The notes: generated by a model not told the origin, from the letters alone. A DNA stretch of 64,000 nucleotides from an uncultured Planctomycetaceae bacterium (GCA_943787265.1 CALSLT010000006.1:124001-188000); one strand, 5' to 3'. Shown: positions 44,064 to 54,925, numbered from the stretch's first letter. Made by a program: numbers and translations.

Positions 44064-45736
44064 TCAACGAATCGGATTGCTGCTGGACGGTTTCTCAACG
44101 CGGTTGTTGCCCGCTTCTACCGGCATACCGTCAACGGTTACGACCTCAGCTTTCTGATCCGCCGATACCGCTGAGTTTCCGGTTACGACCGGTGGCTTAG
44201 ATGGTTTGTTGATCACGATGGCCGTTCGGTGAAAATTGCTGATTGTATTTCCGCTGATCAACGATTCGGATTCAGAGGCGTGCAGAGCGTGACGCCAGTT
44301 TGAAAATCGGTTGTTTAAGAGCGTTACATTCGCCCCTTTCAATGCCCAGACAGCGAAGTTTGGTGGGCCGACTTTCCGCAGAGTCAGCCCCTCGAACGAG
44401 TTGTTGTCTGCTCGGACAAGGCCCGCCGCTCGGATGCCGGCAACGCCTTCTCCTCGGATCACGTTGTTGGTGAATGTGGCTTTCGAACCCGCAAACACCA
44501 TCACGATCGGCGGCAGGCCACCTTTGCGTGAGAGTTCGTTTCCGGACAGAGTGACGGTCCAGCCTGGATTAATTCCGACGGCGACCAACTTGTTGTCGAT
44601 CACTCGGTTATTCAGCACCGATGCGCGGCCGGACTTGCAGGCAGCAAAACCAATCCCCGACTTTCCGTTGTGGTGAAGATTGTTGCCGATCAGCACGGTT
44701 CGGGCGTCGCTCATTTGGCCGATGCCGGTTTCCCGGTTTTCGTAGCACTCATTGCCGATGATCGTCGGTGTGGCGTGAGTCCGTGAACCAATTCCAGCCA
44801 GCGCATTTTTGTAGCAGCGGTTGCCGCGAATGATCGGCGCCGCTTCTTCGCGAGCACCGATGCCGGCCATGTCATTCTCGAAACAATCATTGTCCTCGAT
44901 GATCGGGCGAGTCGTGCTGCCTGTTCGGACTCCGATGCCAGCTCGACGATTCTTGAAGCACTTGTTTTTGTCGAACGACAGGTTGCGAACCTTCGCTGAT
45001 AACCGATCCCCCGCTCGGACGTTGCCGTAGCACGTGTTTCGAATGACCAGCGGGCTGGCGTCGTCGTGGCCGATTCCGGCATAGAAATTTTCGAAGCAGG
45101 TGTTCCCTTCGACGATGGCTGTGGACTTTTTCATGCAGCCGATGCCACCGCCCATGTTCCGATAGCAGACGTTGTTAACGACGCGTGGTGAGCAACGTTT
45201 GCCTTCCTCACCCATAATCGCAATCCCGCTGTAGCCGATATGGTGGACGATGTTGTTTCTAATGACGCACGTCACGCCCGACAACTCCGATACCTCCCGT
45301 GCCCGGTTGCCCGATCGGTTCATGAGCCTGCTCTTCGCCCTGCGTCTTGAAATGTCTGTTCCAGGATTCGTCGTCGTACGTCCCAACGTTCGTCACCGTG
45401 AATCCGTCGAGCGTTGCCCCCCTCGGCCATCGCCACACCAGGACCTTCACCTTCTTCTCCTCCGCCGTCGATCACGGTGGCCTCGGCACGCTTCAGGCCG
45501 AGCTTTCCTTTTTCGTTGCCTCCGGCGCTCTTGAGCTTGATGCCCGCCTTTAGAACAACTCGCTCCTTGTAAGTCCCCGGCGAAACGACAACGACATCAA
45601 ACGGCTTTGCTGCATCGACCGCAGCCTGAATGGTTGCGTGGTCATCGGGGACGTGGACCTCAACGGCGTTAACCTGATCAGCAACGACCAGTGAGGACAT
45701 CAAAAAGGCGAAGCCAAAAACCAGTGAATGTTTCAT
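44064..45736 (-). pseudogene. Secreted parallel beta-helix protein, two frameshifts
   Basis: A signal peptide is followed by a periplasmic-copper-type/pectate-lyase-like right-handed beta-helix. It opens VPDDHATIQAAVDAAKPFDVVVVSPGTYKE and then runs through more than ten coils of about 23 residues with repeated I-x-x-N-x-C/x-x-N and G-I-G elements. The frame breaks twice: one extra base in the six-C run 45417-45422, and one in the CCC at 45277-45279. Removing both joins ATLDGFTVTNVG and GVTCVIRNN. Such proteins bind or cleave polysaccharides outside the cell; no catalytic residues can be assigned. Confidence 0.82.
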
Positions 45737-45800
45737 AATCTCTCTTCCGGAAATGCGACCAGGGCCAACAGAAACAGTTTAAGCCAATGCCCGATGGAGT

Positions 45801-46687
45801 TCACCGAGTCCGCAAATGTTTATCCAGAAATCGTTTCACTCGTGACACGTATTCTGTTGTCGCTGCCGCTAAGAGATCTACATGCGCCGCCCCGTCGACG
45901 AGCCATAGTTCTTTCGGTTTTTGAGCGGCTTCATACATGCGTTTGGTTTCTTCCGCGGTCGTATGTAAATCTTCGCTTCCGGAGATAATCAAAACCCGGA
46001 CAGCCGATATCAGGAACGTGATCGATCGGGCGGAGCTGAGACTTTTCGATTCCTAATCGAGGTTCAAGCTGCATCAGCAAGAGCCAGGCTGGAATGGCGG
46101 ATAGCGGGGCCGAGTCTCGCGGCGACTCGGTTGTTGATCGCGGATTCGATATCCGGGTAAACGGATTCGATCACCAATGCGTCGATTCCGAGTGGAGAAG
46201 CCAGTAGTGCGGATGCTCCGCCGAGCGAAACTCCGATCACACCGATTGGTTCTGTTGGGTGCTGCTTCCTGGCAAACTCGACCGCCGCTTTCGCGTCGCG
46301 TTTTTCGAGATGGCCGATGGTGATCTGCTCGCCGGAACTTTCTCCGTGTCCCTGTAGATCGACCATCACGATCGAATACCCGGCGTTGTTCAGGAATCGA
46401 GCACGTTCGAGCATTGAAAGACGCGAGCCTCGGATTCCGTGCAGGAGCACGATCACTCCTCGGGAATCATCGGCCGGAATATGCCAGCCCGAGATAGTAG
46501 CTCCTGATTTGCTTCCCAATGAAATGGAAGTGGCGTGAATATCAGCGGGAGGAGAACCAATCTTCTGCGGCCGCGATGCGACAAGTTGCCCGGCAACGAA
46601 CCACGAAACCAACAGTCCAACTGCCAACACGCAGAAGAGAACAGTCGTGGCACAGCCAATTCGAAGTTTCAGAGTTGACTTTGCCAA
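45801..46687 (-). pseudogene. Membrane-anchored alpha/beta hydrolase, two frameshifts
   Basis: An N-terminal membrane segment (VLFCVLAVGLLVSWFVAG) precedes an alpha/beta-hydrolase domain with the oxyanion block LLHGIRGS, the nucleophile elbow GVSLGGAS and, in another frame, the acid/His region (IISGSEDLHT, GAAHVDLL). One extra base in the run 46106-46109 and one in the CCC at 45995-45997 break the frame; restored, it reads straight through to 45801. TTG 46687, with GAGG upstream, is the preferred start; a longer frame opens at TTG 46741. Substrate unknown; similar proteins are esterases or peptidases. Confidence 0.8.
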
Positions 46688-46958
46688 CGGATTGCCTCGC
46701 CTTCTTACGCAGAGACATTTCACGCTTGGGTGATCACGCAATCATGTGAGTATTTTTCATGCCAGTAGTGCATACCAACGACGAACGGTGGAGTGTTTGC
46801 AACTGCGGTTGGAAGTCGTACGGGAACATTGCAAGCTGACGATGATCAGCTCTTGCGGCTCTGCCGCTTGCCAACCGGTGCCACCCGTGTGAAAGGAAAA
46901 CGAAGGTGTTCCGCCACGGCGGGCGGGTGTTGCAGCTACGTACTTGGTTTGGCGACTG

Positions 46959-47396
46959 TCAGTCTGATGAAGCCCGCCATAATCGCAACATTGTTTCATG
47001 GTCGGTAAGCGTAATTGCTTTGGTGAAAGTGTCAGTACCACGAGCAATTCGGAGTTTCACATTCTCACCCAGTGCAAAATTGACAAGCAATTCAACAAGT
47101 TGCATATGTGTTCGAATGGGCTCCCCGTTGACGGTCAAAAGTCGATCACCGATCTGGATTCCCGCAAGAGCAGCGGGCCCGGCGTCTGTCAGCTGGATGA
47201 CTACGACACCAGTGGAGTCCGCGGGCTCGATGGCGCTGTCCGAAACTGATGCCGTAAAAAGACCGAGATAGCCGTGGGGACTATCGCCGTACCTGACCGC
47301 TTCAATTCCAATCGGACCAGTTGAAGCGGGCAGTACCATGTAGACACCCACAGCGCAAATCATGAACACAAACAAAGCTGTGAATACCTGCTTCAC
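46959..47396 (-). CDS. Small PDZ-domain protein
   Basis: This 145-residue protein has an N-terminal membrane or signal segment (ALFVFMICAVGVYMVLP) and a single PDZ domain. The PDZ landmarks are GYLGLF, an IQLTDAGPAALAGIQIGDRLLTVNGEPI block and a final VKLRIARG strand. It has no protease domain, so it may be an adaptor that binds C-terminal peptides outside the cytoplasm. The gap 46688-46958 between it and the hydrolase shows no gene. Confidence 0.8.
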   Translation of the reverse strand: MKQVFTALFVFMICAVGVYMVLPASTGPIGIEAVRYGDSPHGYLGLFTASVSDSAIEPADSTGVVVIQLTDAGPAALAGIQIGDRLLTVNGEPIRTHMQLVELLVNFALGENVKLRIARGTDTFTKAITLTDHETMLRLWRASSD

Positions 47397-47526
47397 CGGC
47401 GGTCCTTCTTGTCCAACAGCGTCACGATGACAGGCCTGTCGTTCTCGCAGAAACGGAACGCGAATCGTTTCCCTGTTAGATTTAAGATGTCACTGGATTA
47501 TCCGCTGGTTCGGTCGAAGAATGAAC

Positions 47527-48408
47527 TCAGTTGTCGTAGACCGGGACCATCTTTCGCATGTTGGCGACGCGGACGATGAGGAGGCGTTGGAGGCCTCCGG
47601 ATTCGTGGATGCCGCGGAAGAAGGAGTGGCCGGCGGATTCTTTGTCGTTACCTTCGGCGGTGATGACGGCCATCTCGCCGACGTTCAGGCTCAGCGAGAA
47701 CTTCTGGTCGAAGAGCGGCTCAACAAGCTGGCCTCGGCGGCGGGTCCAGTCGAGTTGCGTGGCGACGGGGCGAAGCCAGTTCTGACCGTGGTGAACTTCC
47801 GGTGTGAAGTTCAGTCGGACCCAGCCATCCTGCTCGCGGTCGATCTGCACGTTCAGAATGCACTTCGCGTTTGAGTAGCTCTTCGTTTTTCCGTCGACGA
47901 CCGGCTTGAGGCGGATTTCGGGTTGAAGCTCGGTCAGGTCGATCGGCAAGTTGCCGCCCGCTGCCAAAGCGACTCGGCGGCCGACGAGGTGACGTTCGTT
48001 GTCAATCGCTTCGGGACGTTCGGAAGACATTTCCAGGAGCTGTTCGATCGCTCGCGGCGGGTGCGAGCTGGCATGACCGACTCGCCAGCCGTTCTCACGA
48101 AGGGTGCTGCGGATGTCTGCGGACATGCCGGCGATCTGATCGACCTGCTTCCACAGAGAGTCTCCCAGCAGTGCATCGCTGGCAGGTCGGTCGACGAACA
48201 GAATCTCAAGCTGGACGGCCTCTCTTGAAGCGACGATCGGAGGCAAACGCAGCTCTGACTTGCCGACAGGTTCGGCTTCTGAGAACAACGAAGAAAAGTT
48301 CAGCAGACTGCAGCCGGATACGAAAAGGCAGACTGTCACGGCGCAGAGAAGTCCCCCCGGCCGATAGATTCGGCTGCGAAGATCAGGCACATTGCGACCT
48401 GACGCCAT
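47527..48408 (-). CDS. Conserved lipoprotein of unknown function
   Basis: A lipobox (CLFVSGC, Cys about 33) predicts a lipid-anchored protein of about 260 mature residues. The only visible blocks are QLEILFVDRPASDALLGDSLW near residue 70, and a C-terminal beta-rich part (LNFTPEVHHGQNWLRP, LLIVRVANMRKM). I do not recognise the family. It is divergent from the S41 protease across 477 bases that contain a perfect dyad. Confidence 0.75.
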   Translation of the reverse strand: MASGRNVPDLRSRIYRPGGLLCAVTVCLFVSGCSLLNFSSLFSEAEPVGKSELRLPPIVASREAVQLEILFVDRPASDALLGDSLWKQVDQIAGMSADIRSTLRENGWRVGHASSHPPRAIEQLLEMSSERPEAIDNERHLVGRRVALAAGGNLPIDLTELQPEIRLKPVVDGKTKSYSNAKCILNVQIDREQDGWVRLNFTPEVHHGQNWLRPVATQLDWTRRRGQLVEPLFDQKFSLSLNVGEMAVITAEGNDKESAGHSFFRGIHESGGLQRLLIVRVANMRKMVPVYDN

Positions 48409-48885
48409 GAGTATTTTCCGGAAGAAGAGTGAAATGCGACGGGTTCAAAGCGACATCGTCGAGACCGAGTGATCTAGAATTGCGTCGGAATGATCGACAA
48501 TTCCTCAACCGGCAAAACAACTGATGTTGCAAAGTCGCGGAGTCCGATGAGTCAGGATGACTCATGAAGTGAAATCGGGAAGGGGCCAGAGTCTAGGTGC
48601 GAATTGCCGGAGAGGTCAATTTCAGTCTTCTTAGACAGTTCGGAGGCATCTACTGCCTCTCCGCCAGGCGGAAACAGGGCTGGATGGCTGACGCGACCAG
48701 CAGGCTCGCGATGGCGTGAAATGCAACGCAGCTTGCTGGTGTTTCCGGGTTCGCCTACACTGAAATTTGGCTGCAGAGCTCTGTCGAGACGACCAGCAGC
48801 GAGTCCCCAAAACGGGGTAACTACAAATAACTGGCTGCCAGAAACCAGCGGTTGATTGAATCATCCGACATCAGGAGTGGCGATT
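48409..48885. other. Divergent intergenic region
   Basis: These 477 bases lie between the lipoprotein and S41 protease genes. No gene is seen. The region holds a perfect dyad at 48547-48565 and, at its end, AGGAG (48873-48877) for the protease. Confidence 0.6.
48547..48565. promoter_or_regulatory. Perfect dyad, candidate operator
   Basis: ATGAGTCA-GGA-TGACTCAT is an 8-3-8 perfect inverted repeat in the divergent intergenic region. The short spacer suits a protein dimer site better than a terminator. No regulator is encoded nearby. Confidence 0.35.
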
Positions 48886-50265
48886 ATGGCCTTTGATATG
48901 CGTTGGAAAGTTCGAACTCTGTGGGCTCTCGTGCTGGTCCTGATGGTCAGCCCGGTGAATGCTCAAGAAAAGGCCAAGGCGGCGCCGAAGCCTAAGCAGG
49001 ACGAATACTTTGAGCTGATGCAGACCTTTGTCGATACGTTCGAGCAGGTCGACCGGAACTACGTCAAGGATGTTGATCGCCGAAAGCTGCTCGAAGCGGC
49101 CCTACGAGGCATGATCAAGGAACTGGATCCGTACTCCAGCTACATCCCGCCCGAAGAATTGGCTCGGTTCAACCAGCAGGTGGAGCAGCAGTTCGGCGGC
49201 ATCGGCATTCAGGTTCAGCCTGACCCGAGGACTCGACGCATTCTGGTCATCTCGCCGCTGCCCGAAACACCCGCTTACAACGCTGGCGTCCGAGCTGGAG
49301 ACATCGTGACCGAAGTTGAAGGTTACGACACCGAAAACATGCCGCTGTCTCGGGCCGTCGAGTTGATGAAGGGACCTCCAGGAGAAACCGTTTCGATCAA
49401 GGTGCGGCATCTGTCTGCGACTGAGGATGAAGTGATCTCGATGGAGCGGGCGATTATCAGCGTTAAATCAGTTCTGGGCGACAAGTATGGCGAGAAAGGG
49501 AAGTGGGACTTCGTCGTCGATCAGGAGCAGAAAATCGGTTACATCCGGCTGACGCAATTTGGCCGCAAGAGCGCTGATGAACTGGCCGCGGCCATCGACA
49601 CTCTGCAGAAGCAGGGCATGAAAGGGCTTGTTCTGGACTTGCGATTCAATCCAGGCGGACTGCTTTCTCAGGCCGTCAAGATTTCTGACCTGTTTATTGA
49701 TTCGGGAACGATCGTCAGCACCGAAGGCAAGAACACCGCCAAGCGAACGTTTTCAGCAACGAAAGCCGGGACGCTGCCTGATTTTCCGATGGCGGTCCTG
49801 ATCAATCGATTCAGCGCGTCAGCCAGTGAAATCCTCAGCGCCTGCCTCCAGGACCACAAACGGGCAGTCGTGATTGGGGAGCGAAGCTGGGGCAAGGGCA
49901 GCGTTCAGAATGTGATCGAGCTTGAATCGGGGGCCAGTGCCCTGAAGCTGACGACTGCTGGATACCTTCGCCCAAGCGGCAAGAACATTCATCGTTTTCC
50001 CGATTCAAAGGTAACCGATGAATGGGGCGTGCATCCTGACGACGAGATCAAGTTTACTCGCAAAGAACTGGAAGATTACGACGAGTATCGTCGAGCTCGT
50101 GACGTGCTGACCGAGACGGCTCCTCCTGAATCAAGCTTTACCGATCGTCAGTTCGAAAAAGCTTTGGAACGAGTTCGAGCAATGCTCAGCGAGCCAGACG
50201 GAAAGAATGAAGCCGACAAGGATGGCGAGAAAGAGAAAGACGAAAAGGCCAAAGCGGCAGCCTGA
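48886..50265 (+). CDS. S41 C-terminal processing peptidase
   Basis: This 459-residue exported serine protease of the Ctp/Prc family has a signal peptide to about residue 27, a PDZ domain at about 105-175 (GGIGIQVQ, AYNAGVRAGDIVTEVEG) and the S41 catalytic domain. The nucleophile is probably Ser312 in SASASE and the general base Lys337 in SWGKGSVQ. The C-terminus is a charged Lys/Glu/Asp tail. It would cut periplasmic proteins near their C-termini. The frame opens at TTG 48856, but ATG 48886 has AGGAG eight bases upstream and puts the signal peptide at the start. Confidence 0.94.
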   Translation: MAFDMRWKVRTLWALVLVLMVSPVNAQEKAKAAPKPKQDEYFELMQTFVDTFEQVDRNYVKDVDRRKLLEAALRGMIKELDPYSSYIPPEELARFNQQVEQQFGGIGIQVQPDPRTRRILVISPLPETPAYNAGVRAGDIVTEVEGYDTENMPLSRAVELMKGPPGETVSIKVRHLSATEDEVISMERAIISVKSVLGDKYGEKGKWDFVVDQEQKIGYIRLTQFGRKSADELAAAIDTLQKQGMKGLVLDLRFNPGGLLSQAVKISDLFIDSGTIVSTEGKNTAKRTFSATKAGTLPDFPMAVLINRFSASASEILSACLQDHKRAVVIGERSWGKGSVQNVIELESGASALKLTTAGYLRPSGKNIHRFPDSKVTDEWGVHPDDEIKFTRKELEDYDEYRRARDVLTETAPPESSFTDRQFEKALERVRAMLSEPDGKNEADKDGEKEKDEKAKAAA

Positions 50266-50530
50266 CTGGCGTCATGATCTCGTTTTGAAAACTTGATGAA
50301 AAGCTGAGCGATTCAGGCAGATTCGAGTCTTGACACTCCGATTTTGCAGAACTACGATCCCGCGCAACCTCTGGTCTGGATACAAATTCCAACGAATTCA
50401 ATCAGACCGATGGGAAGGGCTCAGCAGTTGTTGCGGGCCTGCCGATAAGTGTCGCGTTACGGGTTTTCACACTTCTGAGTTTCGCCATTTGAATACCGTT
50501 AAATCGGTCGGCACAAGAAAGGGATGCACA

Positions 50531-50806
50531 ATGACTCACATCGTCGCGGAACCCTGTTTCAACTGTAAGTACACCGACTGTGTCGTTGTTTGCCCAGTTG
50601 AGTGCTTTTACGAAGGTGAAGCTATCCTTGTGATTCACCCGGATGAATGCATCGACTGCGAAGCATGCGTTCCAGAGTGTCCGGTTGAAGCAATCTTCCA
50701 TGAAGACAACCTGCCAGAAGAGTGGGCTGACTACAAACAGCTCAACGCTGATATGGCGACCGAATGGCCGGTGATCACTGAAAAGAAAGAGCCACTGGGC
50801 GACTGA
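50531..50806 (+). CDS. fdxA: 7Fe ferredoxin ([3Fe-4S][4Fe-4S])
   Basis: This 91-residue protein has the cysteine pattern of Azotobacter-type ferredoxin I, shifted by one residue. Cys9, Cys17 and Cys50 would bind the [3Fe-4S] cluster, and Cys21, Cys40, Cys43 and Cys46 the [4Fe-4S] cluster; Cys12 and Cys25 match the two free cysteines. It transfers electrons in the cytoplasm at low potential. AAGGG precedes ATG 50531. The gap to the S41 gene (265 bases) shows no gene, and a strong terminator follows 48 bases after the stop, so it is probably a single-gene transcript. Confidence 0.95.
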   Translation: MTHIVAEPCFNCKYTDCVVVCPVECFYEGEAILVIHPDECIDCEACVPECPVEAIFHEDNLPEEWADYKQLNADMATEWPVITEKKEPLGD

Positions 50807-50853
50807 TTCGCTCTTCCGCATGCATCTGCAGGCGGGCTCGATTTTAAAAATTC

Positions 50854-50894
50854 AAAAACAGGCGGTTGATCTTTGTGATCAGCCGCCTGTTTTT
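50854..50894 (+). terminator. Intrinsic terminator after ferredoxin gene
   Basis: ACAGGCGGTTGATC and GATCAGCCGCCTGT form a stem of about 14 bp with one G-T position and a five-base loop, flanked by AAAAA and TTTTT, so it can work in both directions. The rest of the 366-base gap to 51173 shows no gene. Confidence 0.9.
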
Positions 50895-51172
50895 GCGTTT
50901 AACGAGGCGTTTTCGACAGCCCAAAGTACCACAAACTTCTCAAGATTCACCAAGAGCCATTCAGTCTCGCCTAAGCCGTTACAGGCTGTGTAATCGTTAA
51001 AGCCAATCTCCCTGATGCGTCGATAATTGTGATGCCGCGAGCACTGTCGGAACGGCCGGGTTCCGCGCTTTGCCTGATTCTCAGGAATCTTGCCAACTTG
51101 GACATCGCCCGACTCAGACGTGCCCATTGACTGACATCATCGATTACCCGCAACGACTCAGGACGACTCTTT

Positions 51173-51742
51173 ATGGCTTCAGGTTCGAAAGAACGTAAGG
51201 AACAGATCCGTCTGGGCTTCATGACTGCCGTCGAAATCGGAGATCACAGTTTCGTCGGTGGCCTGTTAGTCACAGACCGCTTCGGTCGTCCTCTCGAATT
51301 CCAATGTACGACTCCCGTTAAACCAAACCGAACTCAGGAACTGCTCTACGGCCCGACACTCGTTCCATTCATTCTGGGCGACCTGCTGGGCAAGGCGCTG
51401 CTGGACCGAGTGTCCGTAAAGCCGTCACTCGTTATGACAAGCCGCGTCGAGATGCTGGAACTTCGCACGAAAGTTGACGTGCCAATCATCTATGACGAAG
51501 CGTCTTCTGAAACAGACTCTAAGACGAAACAATCAGAGCAGCCGGTTGCGAAGGAGCAGGCCGTACCAATCGGGCGGCAGACTTTTCGCACCCATGAGGA
51601 CTTCACAGATGATCGTTCAACGGTCGAACGAATCAGCCAGCAGCTCTCTAACGACGCCAACATGCACGAGCCGTTGGAAAGAGTCGGAGACGCCTTGCGA
51701 GAAACGATGTCGACAGTGACCGCCCGTCCGCGAGTCGCCTGA
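51173..51742 (+). CDS. Conserved protein of unknown function, next to SNF2 gene
   Basis: This 189-residue soluble protein has a well-formed N-terminal half ([20 protein letters not shown], then [21 protein letters not shown]) that looks like a small mixed alpha/beta domain. The C-terminal half is polar and low in complexity ([13 protein letters not shown]). I do not recognise it. It ends 31 bases before the SNF2 helicase gene on the same strand, so co-expression with that ATPase is likely. Confidence 0.78.
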   Translation: MASGSKERKEQIRLGFMTAVEIGDHSFVGGLLVTDRFGRPLEFQCTTPVKPNRTQELLYGPTLVPFILGDLLGKALLDRVSVKPSLVMTSRVEMLELRTKVDVPIIYDEASSETDSKTKQSEQPVAKEQAVPIGRQTFRTHEDFTDDRSTVERISQQLSNDANMHEPLERVGDALRETMSTVTARPRVA

Positions 51743-51773
51743 CAGGTCAGAGGAAGAGTTCCTGCCAACCAGA

Positions 51774-53672
51774 ATGCCGCTGGAGCCTTACATGCTGCCT
51801 GACCAGGATCATCTGCTAAGTTCCGCTGAATCAGACTCGTACGATGTGCCGTGCCCGCGAGCTGACGATTTTCCGTTCGACGTTGCCCCCGTCGAGTGCA
51901 TAACGCCGACTGCCGAAATCTATTCGTCTGGAGTCAACGTTGCACTGAATCGATGGCCGAGTATCGAGTGCCAGCGCGTTGACGCTGGGCTTGCAGCATG
52001 GACGATGCCATCGTGGAAGCCTGGTTGGCCAAAGGTTCATACCGTCGGACTTGCGTTCCCTGAAGCGATCGAGTTCCTTCCACCTGAGAAAGAAAAAGAC
52101 GACACCGAGTCGGAAACCGTTCGCTCCAGGACGAAAAAAACTGAGGTGGAAGCGGAGACTGTTGGTGAGGAAGTCTCGAAGAAACCCACCAGACTGAAGC
52201 CTCCGAGCGATGCATTGTCGCTGGAGGACCGCCTGTTCTACATCCTGCAACCGCCGCTCGAAACGATGCTGGCCGGACAGGAACTGATCATGCCGTTCGA
52301 GCCGTTTCCTCATCAGTATGAAGGAATCGGCTGGCTGTTTTCTCAAGAGTCTGCATTGCTTGCAGACGAAATGGGGCTCGGCAAGACAATGCAGATGATT
52401 ACGGCCGTCCGCCTTCTACTACGTGGCGGACAGGTTCGTCGCATCCTCTTGATCTGTCCGAAGCCGCTGATCCCGAACTGGCAGCGGGAGTTTCGCGCGT
52501 GGGCCGAAGAGCTTCCCGTGGTTACCGTTGAAGGCGACACCGCCAGACGGAATCTAATCTGGAAAATGCCTGGCGTTCCTATCCTGATGACGAACTACGA
52601 AGTCATGGTCCGAGACATGGAAGCCATGCCGGAAGAGGAACGACCGAAATTCGATCTGGTTGTTCTCGACGAAGCACAACGGATCAAGAATCGCGATTCG
52701 AAAACAGCAGTCATCACGCGAGATCTAAAACGCAAACGTAGCTGGTGCCTGACGGGAACTCCGATCGAGAATCGACCGGAAGAGTTAGTGTCACTCTTTG
52801 AGTTTCTGGAAGTCGTCAACGCGCGGGCAACTCCGGATCTGCGACAACTATCAAAGCTCGCTGACAAGTACATTCTTCGGCGAACGAAAGACATCGCCAT
52901 GAAGGACATGCCCCCGAGACTCGATCGCGACGCCTACCTTGAACTAAGCCCCGCTCAAAAATATGCCTATACGGTCGCAGAAAAAGAGGGCGTCGTTCAG
53001 CTAAATGACATGGGTGACCAGGTAACCGTTCAGCACGTCTTTGAACTCGTCTTGAGACTAAAGCAGATCACAAATTTTGACCCGCTTACCAACGAGAGTT
53101 CGAAGCTCGATCGCCTCGTCGCGGACATGGAAGAAATCGCAGAAAGCGGCGGCAAGGCGATCTTATTCAGCCAATGGACCAAAGTGTTGGATTGGCTTGC
53201 CGTGCGGCTGCAACAATTCAATCCGCTGGTATACCACGGCGGAGTCCCCACAAAAAAACGAGAGCCCATCCTCGCCGAATTCAAAGAGGACCCTTCGAAA
53301 CACATCATTCTCATGAGCTACGGGACCGGAGCTGTGGGACTGAATCTTCAGTTCGCCGGCTACGTTTTCCTGTTTGATCGATGGTGGAATCCGGCCGTCG
53401 AGGACCAAGCCATCAACCGAGCGCACCGAATCGGCCAGAAGAGTACGGTCATCGTGACGCGGTTCATCTGTAACGATACGATCGAAGAACGTATCGACGC
53501 CGTCTTACGGCACAAACGCGAAATCTTCGAAAGTGTTCTGGGAGACGGTGATGTGGAAGACGCGGGCCGCAGCCTGACTGCTTCTGAAATCTTTGGCCTG
53601 TTCGATTTGAAGGCCAAACACGGCAAGGGCACCAGAAAGATTGCTCCAAAAGTCGTCGAGGATGCCGCCTAA
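51774..53672 (+). CDS. SNF2-family DEAD/DEAH-type ATPase
   Basis: This 632-residue SNF2/RapA-type helicase-like ATPase has an N-terminal region of about 175 residues specific to this protein. Then come motif I ([13 protein letters not shown]), motif II ([10 protein letters not shown]), motif III ([13 protein letters not shown]) and the C-terminal RecA fold, with [23 protein letters not shown] and motif VI ([15 protein letters not shown]). It would translocate on double-stranded DNA and remodel protein-DNA complexes. The N-terminal segment contains a charged Glu/Lys linker (residues about 103-140). ATG 51774 or 51792 may be the start. Confidence 0.94.
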   Translation: MPLEPYMLPDQDHLLSSAESDSYDVPCPRADDFPFDVAPVECITPTAEIYSSGVNVALNRWPSIECQRVDAGLAAWTMPSWKPGWPKVHTVGLAFPEAIEFLPPEKEKDDTESETVRSRTKKTEVEAETVGEEVSKKPTRLKPPSDALSLEDRLFYILQPPLETMLAGQELIMPFEPFPHQYEGIGWLFSQESALLADEMGLGKTMQMITAVRLLLRGGQVRRILLICPKPLIPNWQREFRAWAEELPVVTVEGDTARRNLIWKMPGVPILMTNYEVMVRDMEAMPEEERPKFDLVVLDEAQRIKNRDSKTAVITRDLKRKRSWCLTGTPIENRPEELVSLFEFLEVVNARATPDLRQLSKLADKYILRRTKDIAMKDMPPRLDRDAYLELSPAQKYAYTVAEKEGVVQLNDMGDQVTVQHVFELVLRLKQITNFDPLTNESSKLDRLVADMEEIAESGGKAILFSQWTKVLDWLAVRLQQFNPLVYHGGVPTKKREPILAEFKEDPSKHIILMSYGTGAVGLNLQFAGYVFLFDRWWNPAVEDQAINRAHRIGQKSTVIVTRFICNDTIEERIDAVLRHKREIFESVLGDGDVEDAGRSLTASEIFGLFDLKAKHGKGTRKIAPKVVEDAA

Positions 53673-53708
53673 CTTCTGCCAGTGCCTCACCTGTTTGCAA
53701 TGTGACCT

Positions 53709-54878
53709 ATGCCAGATCGAATTCGAGTTCTGTTTGCGATCGGGTCGCTGGATGGCGGCGGCAGCGAGCGGCAGATCATCAACATCCTGCGACATCTTGA
53801 TCGTTCGCAGTTTGAACCGCATCTCTATCTGGTTCGGCGAGTCGGTGAATTCCTCAGCGAGGTTCCCGACGACGTACCAGTCACCGCGTTCGATGATGTT
53901 TCTACTACCGGCGGCATGTACTTGCCTGGAAAAATTCGGCGAGCACAGATTGCTCACTTTGCTTCGGTGCTCGCCGATCTGCGGATCGACGTTGTTTACG
54001 ACCGGACTCCCCACATGACTTTGATCGCTGGCCCGGCTTGTCAGCAGTCTGGTCTGCCGAACATATCAACCGTTGTCTCAAACCCGGCGCACGATCTACG
54101 CGACAACATTGGGCGCTTTCGATGGCTGAAGTTTCGAGTTCTGAAACGTGCCTATCGAAACGATCATCGCGTCATCGCCAATTCTGAACCTCTGGCCAAC
54201 GCATGCCGCAAATTTTACGACCTGAAGCCAGAACAGGTGGCCGTACTCTCGAACGGGTTCGATTTCGATCAAATCAGCGAACTGGCAGCTCATCAAATCG
54301 ATCTGCAAGATCACGCCAATGAAACGTTTCATATCGTCACAGCCGGGCGACTTGAGGAATGCAAAGGGATTGACATTCTTCTCGACGCGTTGAACGAACT
54401 GGTCAACGTTCGCGGGCTAACCAATATCGCATTGTCGATTGCAGGACGAGGCTCCTGCGAGGCACAACTGAAGCAACTAGTCGACCAGCATTGCCTGGAA
54501 GCAGCCGTACGGTTCGTGGGGTTCCGCTCAAACCCGTACCCACTGATTCAATCTGCTGACCTGTTCTGCCTGACGTCCCGCTACGAGGGGATGCCCAACG
54601 TCCTTGTCGAAGCAATGTCACTCGGCGTCCCGATACTTTCGACAGACTGCCCGGAAGGGCCACGCGACATCCTTCTGGACGGATCGCTCGGGACGCTTGT
54701 CCCGCATCTTGATACGCAGGCAATCGCCGACGGAATTGAGCGGGCCATGAAGCCCGATCCTGCTCGGGGTGCTCATGCTGCCAAGGCGAAAGAATCGGTG
54801 GTGGCACGTTTCAGCATCGGCCCAACGACAAGGTCACTGGAAGAACTTCTGACGCTTGCCGCACGGCGCAATCAGTAG
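53709..54878 (+). CDS. Glycosyltransferase family 4
   Basis: This 389-residue GT-B fold enzyme has an N-terminal acceptor domain (IGSLDGGGSERQIINILRHL) and a C-terminal nucleotide-sugar domain. The latter has the TAGRLEECKGIDILLDAL entry, RFVGFRSNPYPLIQSADLF and the EX7E segment in SRYEGMPNVLVEAMSLGVP. It would transfer a sugar to a lipid or polysaccharide acceptor at the cytoplasmic membrane face. It lies 36 bases after the SNF2 gene on the same strand. The stop codon lies inside a perfect inverted repeat. Confidence 0.92.
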   Translation: MPDRIRVLFAIGSLDGGGSERQIINILRHLDRSQFEPHLYLVRRVGEFLSEVPDDVPVTAFDDVSTTGGMYLPGKIRRAQIAHFASVLADLRIDVVYDRTPHMTLIAGPACQQSGLPNISTVVSNPAHDLRDNIGRFRWLKFRVLKRAYRNDHRVIANSEPLANACRKFYDLKPEQVAVLSNGFDFDQISELAAHQIDLQDHANETFHIVTAGRLEECKGIDILLDALNELVNVRGLTNIALSIAGRGSCEAQLKQLVDQHCLEAAVRFVGFRSNPYPLIQSADLFCLTSRYEGMPNVLVEAMSLGVPILSTDCPEGPRDILLDGSLGTLVPHLDTQAIADGIERAMKPDPARGAHAAKAKESVVARFSIGPTTRSLEELLTLAARRNQ

Positions 54879-54910
54879 GTTATGACTGCGTTCTTCCAGT
54901 CATAACCTAC
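54875..54910. repeat. Perfect 14-bp inverted repeat, likely bidirectional terminator
   Basis: GTAGGTTATGACTG (54875-54888) and CAGTCATAACCTAC (54897-54910) pair perfectly around an eight-base loop. The left arm includes the TAG stop of the glycosyltransferase, and the converging symporter gene stops 16 bases further on. The hairpin lacks a T-tract but sits where both transcripts should end. Confidence 0.8.
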
Positions 54911-54925
54911 GGTGCGGAATCAACA

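Noticed and set aside
46757..47047. 96-residue minus-strand open frame
   Set aside because: It overlaps the end of the PDZ gene in another frame, has no recognisable domain and has poor residue composition for a real protein.
48055..48085. VGHASS peptide in the lipoprotein, similar to the family B repeat product
   Set aside because: The DNA lacks a matching pair of long arms (only about six base pairs), so the likeness is probably chance.
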